Origin: Isoetes taiwanensis
Lineage: Eukaryota; Streptophyta; Lycopodiopsida; Isoetales; Isoetaceae
Direction: 5' to 3'
Length of the DNA stretch: 64,000 nucleotides
Assembly (NCBI GenBank): GCA_021234155.1
Contig: JAJEKV010000005.1
Span: 14,999,468-15,063,467 of the forward strand
Shown here piece by piece: positions 34,031 through 44,727 of this stretch. Both the position numbers and the translations under genes were made by a program. The notes under the pieces are model-generated. The model was not told where the DNA came from. It did no database searches and was given only the letters and a program-made list of their open reading frames with translations. How positions within the stretch are numbered: position 1 is the stretch's first letter; each line of letters starts with the position of its first letter.

Positions 34031-34369
34031 TGTCGAGATATATGATATCGAGATCACCATCTTGCTGCTTGACAGCACTGACAGCACTCAGCACAGAGGT
34101 GCTGACTATGTGCTGACTCAGCACTTCATCAGCACCTACACCAGCCCACCCACTTGCCTTAATTAGCTACGGCACCGACTTGCCTTAATTAGTTACGGCA
34201 TAATTATGTGTGGTTGGTAACGGGAGCAGTTATTATCTACTGCCCCTTTTTATATCTTGTATTCATACATACGCTGAATACAATTCCATTTTGCTTTTGT
34301 TTTGGGAGCTTGCGCTCTCGGAATTCAGTGTGCATCCCTTTCTCTCCCGTTCTTGGTGCAACCTTGACA
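34031..34369 (+). repeat. 3' LTR of the copia element
   Basis: Pairs with 30049-30393. It contains two short ACTTGCCTTAATTAG repeats and a TTTTTATATCTTGTATTC segment that could serve as the LTR promoter and poly(A) region. Confidence 0.95.
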
Positions 34370-34374
34370 ATTAG

Positions 34375-34730
34375 CAGAACCTTGTTCTCTCTTTTAACTT
34401 ACGATGGTACTATATGGTAGACATAACTTTAAACCTTGTATGCATCTTTCCCTCATCCATGTAGTAAACATAACAATTAGTCATTATCTATGCACATTTA
34501 TCATATATGCAAGCAAAAGCGAAATCGTAAACATAAATTGATATTTAATACATGGGTTCAAAAATACAATTCCCTCCTTTTTCTAACTTAAAATACAACT
34601 TCAGATGCAATACATTTTCACAACATGGCCAAAGCTTCACATTTACACAAGGATTCTACAATAGGGATAAAGCTTTTATATTCCCAATGTCTGCAGCTTT
34701 GTTTCCCCATAAAGAGTTAGATTTATCACT
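34375..34730. repeat. Module z, copy B
   Basis: Repeats 5565-5925 with few changes. Its right end joins the START exon fragment. Confidence 0.92.
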
Positions 34731-34842
34731 GCAAGGGAAACTTGAATCACTACAAGGGAAATGTTCACTTGATGCCTTGGGAAGTGAACACACCTTACTG
34801 AGATATGTTGTCAATGTTAAAATGAAAAGCAAATGGGTCTGA
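34730..34842 (+). pseudogene. Orphan last-exon fragment of the START-like gene
   Basis: Copies the end of the exon at 15107-15200 (ESLQGKCSLDALGSEHTLLR and the same stop), here fused to module z. The junction shows a doubled CACTGCAAGGGAAA/CACTACAAGGGAAA motif. It has no promoter or other exons nearby. A 96-codon ORF across the joint (34552-34842) is accidental. Confidence 0.88.
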
Positions 34843-36000
34843 TGCAAAGCGCATGGTTATTATTAGCCAATCAAAACAAAGGCAGCAAAAGCTTAAGAGA
34901 TCTAGAATAAAACACGACATAAAATTGAGTAATTGTGTGAATTTTTTTTCCATCAAAGATCTAGAGTCGAGTTTAAATTTTGTCGTGGCTTGGTAAACAT
35001 GTACAATTGCAGCATGAGGAAACACAATTGCGAACAATCACTAGGTCAGACAAGAGTATGACTTTGGCATAAGCAAGGCGGGGTATGCTAGGGGATATGC
35101 TTTGCACAACAATGATATTAGTGTATCTTTCTACCTTGATCTTCTATCAAAGAGGGTAATCATCTCGACGGTACTTTACCTAAACATGGAGGAATATATC
35201 ATTATTATTTTGTAAGAGATTAAAGACCGGAGCAGAAGGAAAGAGCTTAGAACACACTATGTTTTTGAAAACTATTCTAGAATTTCACATAAGTGTTAGA
35301 GGTTCTTAAGTGTTAGAGGTTCTTATTGATTAAGAAAGGAATATTGAGCTAGGACCAATCCCTTAGGGCGTCTCATCCTTCTCTTGAACATTATTTACAT
35401 ATTCTTAAGCAATGCTGGGCACCATTATTTGTATCTAATAAGATGAAGTTGTTGCTTCCATATAATAAATGCTTAAAATGTGCTGTATATATGCAATGAA
35501 AAGCATGTCTCTATATGTTCTGCATAATTATTTGCAAAATCATGCTAAAAACTATGTTTTTTTGCATTATTAAATGTGCAGTCGCCTTATAAGCAGCAAT
35601 ACTGGGATGACACACCCATACAAAACTTTGACTGCTACCCTTCAAGATTGTCGATGCTGGTTTATACAAAATCATTGACAAATGTCGGCATTCGCTCATT
35701 GCAATTGGAAATATGCATGCAAAAATGCAACGATGATAGTCTCTACACTCGAAGAGTTTAAGCCACTTTGGAAAAAGTGCAAGAGATCGAAGAGAACTAA
35801 ATAGGTAAGAAAGCTTTAAAAGACAACACTTGAAGTCAGACACACAAATTCACCTGCATGATATGACCATTCCAAAACTTAATAACTTATGATGTTCAAG
35901 TTTTAAGCTCAATAAATAAAACACTTTAGAAGGACAATATTCAACTTCAATTTATAACAAACGATATTTTTATTCATTTTGAACTTAATCCCAACGAAAA

Positions 36001-36029
36001 GCCCAGCAACGCTGGGCACTTTTTCTAGT
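36001..36029 (+). mobile_element. Helitron-like 3' terminus (copy C)
   Basis: Identical to the copy B terminus: hairpin GCCCAGCAACGCTGGGC, 7 nt, CTAG, T. Confidence 0.5.
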
Positions 36030-36119
36030 ATGCAATAATACAAGGATACCACATAAATTATGAAGGTAAGAATGCTTTGAGAAATGACAACGAACCCAAT
36101 CTACATTTTTATGTCTTCT

Positions 36120-36770
36120 AACTGCTTTCATTGGCACTGATTTGATCAACATGTATGCAAAAGGTGGCTTTCAGAGACAGGGGATGACTTTCATAATATG
36201 GTGGCCCAAGATGTTTCACCAGAATATGCAATAATACATCTGTGCCTTCTAACTGCTTGCAAAGAAAGGCCTGGGTATTTTTGAGGCAATGCAAGCAACT
36301 ATGGAACTATACATAACATACATAGATTGATGTTCTTGCATGATCAAGACAATGCATGAAACAGGAAAATTACTTGAGATCGCACCATGCCCACCTTCTG
36401 AAGAAGCAGGGGCAGCTTTGTTTAGTAGATGCAAAACTTATGGGGAGGCACCTTGCCAGAAAGATTGGTTAAATGCCCCGTGTACTTATGGCCCAGGAAG
36501 GTAAGAATGCTTTGAGAAATGAAAACGAACCCAATCTACATTTTTGTGCCTTTTAATTCTTGCAAACGAAGGCTTTGAGGCAATGCAAGCAATGCAAGCA
36601 ATTATGGACACATGCATGAAGCAGGGAAATTATTTGAGATTGCACCATGCCCAACTTATGAAGCAGCAGTGGCAGCATTGTTTAGTAGATGAAAAACTTA
36701 TGGGGTGTCAGAACAGATTGGTTAAATGCTGCTTCCCATGTACTTATGGCAAGTATTTTTGTAAATAAAT
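36120..36770 (+). pseudogene. PPR-protein relics, repeated (copy C)
   Basis: Same order of PPR pieces as 17700-18330, with the extra GCAATGCAAGCAAT duplication also seen in copy A (about 110-130), which supports a closer relation of A and C than of either to B. Confidence 0.6.
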
Positions 36771-36981
36771 AGAATAGAGGGGCTAAGAATACTTGCATCT
36801 GGGGTAAAGGAAAAAGGCTGTAAAAACCATAATGAAGGCGAACAACTTGGTATATGAAGCCAGCCATAAAGTAAGCTAAGGTCCAGCAGTAAAGTTCAAT
36901 GATTGCCATGGGACTGTGATGTCTTGCCACACATGCAATTCGGGTGGATCTTCTAATCCAGAAGTAAGGTGAGTCTTCATT

Positions 36982-38636
36982 CTCCCACACAGGCCGTATC
37001 ACATCGGCAGCACAGCCGATGGTCAGTAGCATTGGAGTTCAGGGTTGCCCCCTCTTCCCACACTCTTTGGCCTATACATTGATCAGTATATAGGCTGTAT
37101 GAGGCATGCTCAGGCCGTATCACATCGGCAGCACAGCCGGTGGTCAGTAGCATTGGAGTGCGTCAGGGTTGCCCCCTCTCCCCCTCACTCTTTGGCCTAT
37201 ACATTGATCAGTTGGAAGATTGGCTCTCTGAGACAGCTCATGCATCACACAATCCGGCAACTCATATATGCTGACGATGTCAACCTCATGGCCTATACTC
37301 CAGAGGACATGCAACGTCACCTGGATGCTCTCGACACTTTTTGCCAATTCACTGGCATGCGAGTTAACTTGGCCAAAACTAGGGTGCTGCTAGTTGCATC
37401 ATCCCGTCAGCCAAGGCTTCCCACATTCACTTACCAGGGGCAAGAGGTAGAGGTGGCTCCGACCTACAAGTACTTGGGGATTGAGTTCTCAACTACCACC
37501 CATTGGGATGCGGCCGTCGGGTTATGGGTCACTGGCGGGTTGGAAAGCACTATATGCCATGCAACAACAATCCACAAGGCAGAGTTGTATGCCTGGGGCC
37601 ACCAGTCACATTTGTTTCGGGCCTTGGTTGAGCCGGTCCTTTTGTATGGGGCGTAAGTGTGGGGTCCGTGATATCCCTCAACACTGGAATGACCTCGGCA
37701 GTGCGAAGGCCTTCTTGGCACGGGCCCTAGGGGTAAAGTCCACAGCCCGCACTGATCCTACTCCAGAGACGGGCTTTACGCCCTTTCAACGGGCTGCATT
37801 GGAACGCCATATCATTTACTTCCAAAAGGTGGTCGCTATGGCTGATACACGCTTGCCCCAACTTGCTTTGGCCATGGCGATGGGTCCCCAATGCCCCAAA
37901 TCCTCTTGAAAGACAAGCAAGCTCGGTGGTTCTCACGCTGGGTGTGCGTGCAAACAGATGCGTCTGTGTCGGGGACAAAGAAAGATCGCGAGGCACTTAA
38001 ACCGTACCCTAGATGCTACTTTCCTTTGCAAGCTCACGGGATGCGAGGCTCGACGCATGTTAAGGCGGCACACTATCGCCAGTTAAGTCAATCCCTACGC
38101 TCACAAGAGGCCCACACCAAGATTTGTACACCCAACCGCCCATGAAGAAGCGCAGACTTATAGCTTCCATTCGCGACGGGTGCACATCGCCCGCGATGAA
38201 ACAGGGCGTTGGGGCTCCGGGAAGCACGAGAGCAAAGGCTTTGCCCGGTGTTGCCACCGGTAGCGATTGAGGATGAATGTCATGCCCTCCGGATCTGCCC
38301 AGCATTTGCCCATATCCGAGAGCGATATGTTCGATTACTAGTGCCTGGCCAGCCGTTGCATCGCTTATTGACTACGGCATCGGGGGGTTTGTTGGGGTCA
38401 TACCTCCGGAGGTTATGGATGCACGGACTTCGTTTGTGTCCTCGCTGGGACGGTATTAAACCGTCCTATGCAATTGTATGCAGTGTGCCAAAGATGCTTA
38501 TTACTTTGCTAAGGTTTTTCCTCGAAAACCCTTCTGGGTGGGGTTTTAATCCGTCGATGTACGCTTGTCGCTCTCTTTTGTTTGGGTCCCATAGGCCAAT
38601 TGGTCTCCGTGGACGCTAAAAACCTATTCTATTCTA
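36982..38636 (+). mobile_element. 5'-truncated LINE, copy C, RT and finger
   Basis: Best preserved plus-strand LINE copy. RT pieces: RQGCPLSP..LFGLYIDQLE (two frames, 37155-37215), QLIYADDVNLMAYTPEDMQR (catalytic YADD), FTGMRVNLAKTRVLLVASSR, YKYLGIEFSTT and EPVLLYGA. The C-terminal end has CP-A-HIRERY (38290-38330) and GSYLRRLWMHGLR. The 3' UTR hairpin TTTTTCCTCGAAAACCC lies near 38515, followed by GGGTCCCATAGGCC and TATTCTATTCT. The 5' end carries a tandem repeat of about 118 bp (36988-37105 and 37112-37215). The target duplication is about ATTCT; the empty site is at 18757. Confidence 0.9.
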
Positions 38637-39235
38637 GAATTATTACTGATGTAGTGTTGGATATGTCACTTAGCTGGTACAAAAGGCATTTTATTTTAGA
38701 ACTTATTGAGAAACATGATGATAGTGCGTTTTTTTTTAGAATTTGCTTAGTGGCCAGTCCATTATGAATATTGGTGTTTTGGGTCCGACTTCAAGTTCCA
38801 GCAAAGAACAAATTTCAAGACCATATATTAGCCGCTGGTTTTGTAGATATCCTAGTAATGTTGCTACTGTCAAGAAAAATTATTAATTCTTATTGGACAT
38901 GCCTATTGCTTTAGAACATGGCTAGGTAATTGTTCTATGTTCTGGTTGCATTTACAGAGCATAAGGAACATGAAAAAACTACATGAGTCTGAGATATAAA
39001 GATTTGTTGGATTAAAAAAGTCTTCATAATTGGCACTGCATGAAGCTAATCTAGTGATTTTTCATGGCAAAGAATAGAGGCTTCATGATTGATAATGCAA
39101 ATGGCTTACAACACTTGGATAATGCACCTTGTGCATGCTCTCTTGCTTAAGATGACAATCTAGAAGAAAAAGAATGTGCATGCTCTCTTGCTTAAGATGA
39201 CAATCTAGAAGAAAAAGAATATCATCAATTAAACA
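38637..39235 (+). repeat. Module v, copy C, with 47-bp tandem pair
   Basis: Matches 18757-19355 including the paired 47-bp units (39130-39222). A minus-strand or plus-strand gene is not visible. Confidence 0.9.
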
Positions 39236-39570
39236 TTAACAATCTCTATCTAGGTCCAAAAAGTTCACGAGCCTTTATGAAAGACTGAGGTTGCTTTTCA
39301 AAGACTAGATTTAATGGCAGGGCATTTAAATTGATCTTTATTGCAGGTATATGCTTTTGACTATATTTGTGTTTGTGGTAAATTAGGAATTGTTTCTTAC
39401 CCTTTTAGATCTGGAAGCCTTTTTGTAGTTGTATAAGTCATGATTATGAGAAGCCACTAGAGTTGCATTGTAACACAATATTCATGGGAAAGGAAAGCAA
39501 TTTCCGACTGTTAATTTTTTTCTCTCTACAGAAATGCTTTGCATGTTCTAATGTTGATTTGTTGAAGTTG
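39236..39570. other. Sequence between module v and the retroposon
   Basis: Lies 3' of the PAP/fibrillin exons on the minus strand and could hold its last exons, but I cannot match the conserved PAP C-terminus. It is absent from copy B. Confidence 0.4.
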
Positions 39571-41107
39571 CAAACGTAGATATTTTTTTCTTTTTTTTTT
39601 TTGAAGGCAAGAGTCTGTATTATATTCGAATGATAAAACAATTATATACATACAGTTGAGTATGGAACTGCTACCACTTCTCTGATCCATGAATAGCAGT
39701 CCATACTCTGAGCCTAGTACTCTTAGAACCCCTCTCAACTTCTTCTCCATAGGATACTACAGGAGAAGAGGACTAAGTTCCTAGACCCTAGTGATGCAAC
39801 AAGGGCCAGCTACTGGACAAGAGCTACCCGGCCTCTTCTCCAGACAGATACTATGGGAGCACAGCTCTTGTCTTTCCCTGTGCCCCACTTGCATCACAGC
39901 TTCAAAAAGGTTGGCCCTAAGATAAACAGAAGAAACCAGACTTGAGTTAGAGAGCCATAAAAGAACGGGACAGCCAAGTGCACTGATCTGCCACCAAGCA
40001 AGAATTAAGGATCCTCTGTACGCTCCTCCCGAATGTAGTGATGGCCAAGCCAGATGCTGTAGCAGTACTATAAGGAGTGCCCTGGTGTGCGCGGCACTCA
40101 ACCTTCTTCTCACCAAGCAGACCAGCAGGGACACCACCGCTAGAATCCAGAATCATGCTAAGCCCATCTGCATCTAGCTATGCAGGCCTTGTCTTCCTGC
40201 AAAACCAATAATGAAACATTTCTATGGTCTCCCGCCCACTAGAAGCCCATGGCTCTCAATCTGTCCCGTACATCATGACTACCAGTACACAAGCCACCCC
40301 TTGCTGGGAAAGGGGAGCGCAGGCCCTGCTACATGTTAAGCAAACTACCACAAAATCTTTTAAATAATTGCAGACGGATTATGAGGAGTTGCTCCACTCA
40401 ATAGATCTTATTCTTGCCAACTCCTGGCATCTGCTCAAAGAAAGTTTACAGCCTAGTACTAATAATGGAAGCAGCGTCTTCTTCTTCCTTACCATAGTAC
40501 TATAGAAGAGCATCACTTCTTTCCAGCCTGCCTTTTGCCCAGCCTTAAAGATCCCTTCCGAAAAATGTTCTAGCAAAGGTTTCTGTACTAGCAGTGCTCT
40601 CCTTCTTCCTTAGGCGGTGAATACTATAGCTCTGCTTGCACTGTTTTTCCTAAAAACTGTATGACCTTCTCCCAGCCGACATACTAGAAGTAACCAAGAA
40701 AAGATATATCTGAAATAGAGCTAACCTTGACCACTAACCTGAGGCACAGCTCCCCTGACCGGAAATCTTGTGGAAGATGCTGAAATATGCAGCAGAAAAC
40801 CAGGTATGCCGTCCTTGCCAAGCAACACAGAAGCCCCTGGATCGTTAGAAGCTGAAAGATAAGGAAGGAAGGCTTTCCTGATTAGTAGCACAAGAGGGAA
40901 CAAAAGAGTGGAAAAACCCAGCTGCAAAGAAACGATTCATGCAGCCCTGTTATCTGAAGTGCAGATCCCTAATGGCCCTCCAGCAGCCTGCCAAAAGAGA
41001 CGTCTCACCAAGCAACAGAGACGGCCACAGCCGTCTCCTACGAGTAGGCCAAGAACTCGGCCGCCATCACCGGCCCGTTTTCGGCGCATCTATCCAAACG
41101 TAGATAT
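39571..41107 (-). mobile_element. Poly(A) retroposon with 13-bp target-site duplication
   Basis: Insert at 39584-41094 flanked by perfect CAAACGTAGATAT at 39571-39583 and 41095-41107. The T-rich start on plus is the A-tail of a minus-strand element, whose 3' end reads GACTCTTGCCTTCAAAAAA, like the retroposon at 3460-4902. Its length is 1.51 kb. No RT is recognisable; short ORFs (for example 40721-40927) have no family match. It interrupts the 3' part of the PAP/fibrillin gene, probably an intron. Confidence 0.88.
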
Positions 41108-41198
41108 AGAGTGCATTTTATTATGTAATAGCATGTTTATTTGATATATTTTGTTATTTGATTTCAAAAATGGCAGTTTTGAAGCATTTAACTTTTAC

Positions 41199-42060
41199 CT
41201 GTACTCGTTGTGGGCTGCGAACTTCAAAAGATGCTGTAGCAGAAAAAGAAGTTGATGCATAAGGTCCAAAGAAGGTGACGAAATTTTGGGCACTGAATGC
41301 TTCGGCTTCGATGGTTTTGCGAGATTTCTGCAAGCGTTGACAAGGGGCAAGATTCCTGCTACAAGAAGGGGGAAAAGTTCTGACTAGGAAGCGTCTCTGC
41401 AGATCACATTTGTGTTAAGAGCACAAAGAACAATAGCAGAAAATTGCACAAGTGAACTAAAGAGACAGTTCACCAGGAAGAAGTGATGATATGTGTGGAT
41501 ATTGATAAGGTTCTGCTTCATGATTTTTTACATGGGTAACAATTTACACCAGAATCCACTTTCCATTGAGCAGTTGTAGTGCATCTGTAGGAGCCAGGGT
41601 AGGGTTCTTAGCTTCCAGCTCAAAAATCAGTTCTATAACTTCTGCACGGACCTCACTGCTAGCAACAAGGCCGCGCTCAGTACCAAAAGCAGAATCAATC
41701 AATGCCTTCTTAAGCCCTAATATTGTATTATCTTCTGCAGGTGTTTCCACAGTTGTAACTACATCATGGCTGGATGATTATTTGTGCTTGGCTCCATGGC
41801 TCTCATTTTCCTGACCATTATTTTTGTCTGGCAAAGCTGAAGCCACCAGACTTCTCCAACCAGGAGTATATCGAGAGGTAGAAACAAATGGAGATTTTTG
41901 GAATGAAACTTTACATGCCTTCCCTGGGAAAAGAGGCAATTTGTTGTTTATAAGTCGCAAATGGGGCTTCAATACTGCATCAGTGATAATAAATCTGGTC
42001 TGATCAACCAAGCCCTTGAATGCAGATGAAGAAGTTGGAGTTGCCAGATCTGTGAGAGAA
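41199..42060 (-). CDS. Plastid-lipid-associated protein (PAP/fibrillin), partial
   Basis: Fibrillins are plastoglobule- and thylakoid-associated lipocalin-like proteins. Exon 42060(?)-41550 encodes an N-terminal region ([20 protein letters not shown], then a basic Ser-rich stretch like a transit peptide), followed by [40 protein letters not shown] and [14 protein letters not shown], the canonical PAP start. Exon 41355-41199 encodes [20 protein letters not shown] and [13 protein letters not shown]. Both ends have GT/AG sites. Oddities: an in-frame TAA at 41775-41777, a frame change at the start of the second exon near CTTGCAG, no clear Met, and later exons not found. Copy B keeps only about 65 bp. 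Confidence 0.85.
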
Positions 42061-42600
42061 GTATATCATGTTGAATTCATTTTCACTGTAAAAATATTAT
42101 TCTTTTCAATTCCATGACCCATCCTATGTGATAATATACGGCAACAGAGAGAGAATTCAAATGCAACAACTCGACTTATAAAATTCATCATGAAAATTCA
42201 TCTTAGCAAAGAATTAGGCTAACATATTCCAAATGTTGAAACATAAGTAAATTATCAACATCATCATATTTAAGGTCACTAACCGATTAAGAATTGTGTT
42301 TTTTTAATTTTTCATGTCACAGCAAATAGTCAATAGCCAATCTCCCTCCCTCCCTTTGTTTTCTACATGTTCGCTAGAAGCATAAAATGAAAAGCTACAC
42401 CAGATACTAGAATCATGGGTAATTAACTATTATGAAAGAACCTTTCAACTACACTTTTTGTTTAGTAGGATTGCCTAGCCCGACGTGCACGATTTCATGC
42501 AATTTTATCTATGCAACGTGTATGCCACATGTCCGGCCACGTCATACCTCCCCCTCCCCCCCGGTGGCTTCGTCTCTTATCTCCTTCGTCTGTTCTACAG
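42061..42600. other. Duplicated non-coding DNA upstream of raffinose synthase exons (copy C)
   Basis: Matches 19426-19979, with a shorter CTCC run. Confidence 0.6.
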
Positions 42601-43455
42601 GTGGTTTTGATAACATCATCTTCTTACGTTAATTTATGGAGCCTGATTGGGACATGTTCCATGTAAGCTTAAATCAATGCTTTTTCACTAGTTTTTGGTC
42701 TTTTGTTTTTTTTTTCACAAAATTTTGGTGCAGACTCTACATCCCGCAGTAGAATACCATGCTGCAGCTTGTGCTGTCAGAGGATGTGTTGTTTATGTAA
42801 AGTATCTGCAATGTGGAATGCTCTTGGAATGTGTCCAGAATTAGATATATATCACTGGTGAGGACTTCAATGCAGGGATAAACCAAGAAATCATAACTTT
42901 GAGCTGTTAAAGAAACTTGTGCTGCCTGATGGTTCTATACTTTGATCTCAACTTCCAGCCCGACACACTTGTGATTTCCTCTTCTCAGATCCTACACGAG
43001 ATCAGTCTAGATAATCAAAATTTATGGATAGACATGATTTATACTTTTGATCATACAACCTTATTGTGAAATTTCTGAACAGCCTGTTAAAGATTTGGAA
43101 CATGACTAAATATGCACGAGTAATAGGGGCCTTCAATTGCCAGGGTACTCCTTGGTGCATAGTTGATAAAGTAGCCAAAATGCATCAAAAACCCAAAAAC
43201 TATAACTGGAGGCATATATGCACGAGATGTACCACTTTTGAAAGACATAGCTAGAAGTGGCTGGAACCATGAGATTGTAGTTTATGGTCACCGCAATGGT
43301 CTGTTTATGAATCCTGCTATATACATGCGTCCATTCAGTTCTTTACATTTAGTTCTCCTGTGCAGAAGAGTTAGTGCGTCTTCCAAGAAGTGCAGCTCTG
43401 TCAATTACTCTGGAAGTTCTGAACTTCGAAATAGAATAGTACCATTGAAGACAAA
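42601..43455 (+). pseudogene. Raffinose synthase/SIP1 C-terminal exons (copy C)
   Basis: Exons 42601-42662, 42734-42801, 42876 to about 43010, and 43083 to about 43455, colinear with 19980-20830. Here LLKIWNMTKYARVIGAFNCQ is uninterrupted, so the stop in copy B is secondary. The TGA after GSIL is shared, so it predates the duplication or is a shared error. In the C-terminal strand region this copy reads RVSASSKKCSSVNYSGSSEL in one frame where copy B keeps RVSRLPRSAALPITLEVLNF. The N-terminal catalytic part is absent. Confidence 0.85.
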
Positions 43456-44727
43456 TTATATGTTTATTATTGAACCTAGAATTTGCTATTTCTAAGAATT
43501 AACATTCTACAAGCCTGGATTTGCAGAATTTAACTTCTGGTTTGTTCTTTGCTTCAATTGGCCTTCTAAAAATGTATTAACACTGGAGGGGCCATACAGT
43601 CACTTGAATATCAGAATCTAGCTAAACCAAATGATGAATCTGCCAACTGCATTGAACCAAATGATACATCTTCACCCCAACACAACCTCCACTCCAACCT
43701 CCACCCCACCCTGCATTTCCGCTAGTTTCTATATGACAAATATAAACATAAAATAGAATGCATGCGAAGCTACATTTGAACACGAAAATTATCATTGAGA
43801 CTCTAGATTGTTGTCTCTTTGCATGTACAAAGATCCAACCAGGATGGACTTGACTACATGGTTGCAATGTATTGAATAGCCAATGCGTTCTTTCGGCATC
43901 GTACCCATATTATGGGCCCCAACTAAGCAAATGGCATTCCATCTTCGCTCTGGTTGGCTCTTCTGGTGATTTGAAAATGTCACAAACTCCATGTATTTCA
44001 TGGCAACCATTCATCTGTTGGTGATTTATTTTTGATGCCCATACGAAGATGCTTATAAGTGCCGATTTATGCCATCCGGTACCCAACTTGAGGAAACAAT
44101 TGCATCTTACATTTCTAACTATAAGGGCAGATGTCTTTCAGAAACACTACATGAAAGTGAAACACTATATGAAAGTGATTGTGCAGATGTTGCTTGAGTT
44201 CTGCTGGCGTCGAGAGCACGGGGCCATCTGACAGAAGCAATGAAGACATGACTGTTGTCATGCGATGCCTTTTAGCCACACAAAGGAAGAAGCATGTACA
44301 ACAGTCTCCATCATGAAACCACTAAAAATTTGCCCTGTTGACATGCCAGGAATGGCATGTGGATTGCCACTTATGTAACGTGGAAGACAGAGAGGTGCAA
44401 TTCAACAGCCCAGAATGCTAAGTAGAATCCCTGGGGTAAACACAGCAGAATGCAAGGTAAACTGCTGCAGTAAAAATGTTGACTGACATTCCTGAAAGAA
44501 AACGTGCCACGTAGCAGAGCATGGTTAGGCAGATAGAGATGAATTAATCCAATGGTCATAAAAATAATAGAGCAAATGCGGAAACGAAGAAAAAAGGGGA
44601 ACCCGTCAGACTGCCTGCTGACCTTCAGCAGTGGAGGAATGTACCACTGTGACGGTCATCTATGGCCTACACTTCACAAGGAAGAGTAGAACCGGCAATC
44701 GCGCTCAAGCCAGCAGGCTCCACTTCA
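43456..44727. repeat. Duplicated 3' flank of the raffinose synthase fragment (copy C)
   Basis: Matches 20831-22123. No gene recognised. Confidence 0.6.

Larger units (their letters stand above)
30044..34374 (+). mobile_element. Ty1/copia LTR retrotransposon, internally deleted
   Basis: Complete boundaries: 5-bp target duplication ATTAG at 30044-30048 and 34370-34374, LTRs beginning TG and ending CA, a primer-binding site, internal gag-protease-integrase-RT order (integrase before RT, so copia and not gypsy) and a polypurine tract. It separates modules y and z of copy B; copy A has the contiguous site at about 5565. Most of RNase H is deleted and several frames are interrupted, so it is non-autonomous. 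No envelope gene. Confidence 0.96.
34843..36981 (+). repeat. Module u, copy C
   Basis: Direct repeat of 15200-15349 plus 16574-18756, without the 1.2-kb insert and without the SINE. Confidence 0.92.

Noticed and set aside
30044-34374. Endogenous pararetrovirus or gypsy-type element
   Set aside because: Integrase precedes RT, LTRs and PBS are of copia type, and no movement-protein or envelope-like gene exists.
34552-34842. 96-codon ORF as a new gene
   Set aside because: It arises from the accidental fusion of module z with the START last exon.
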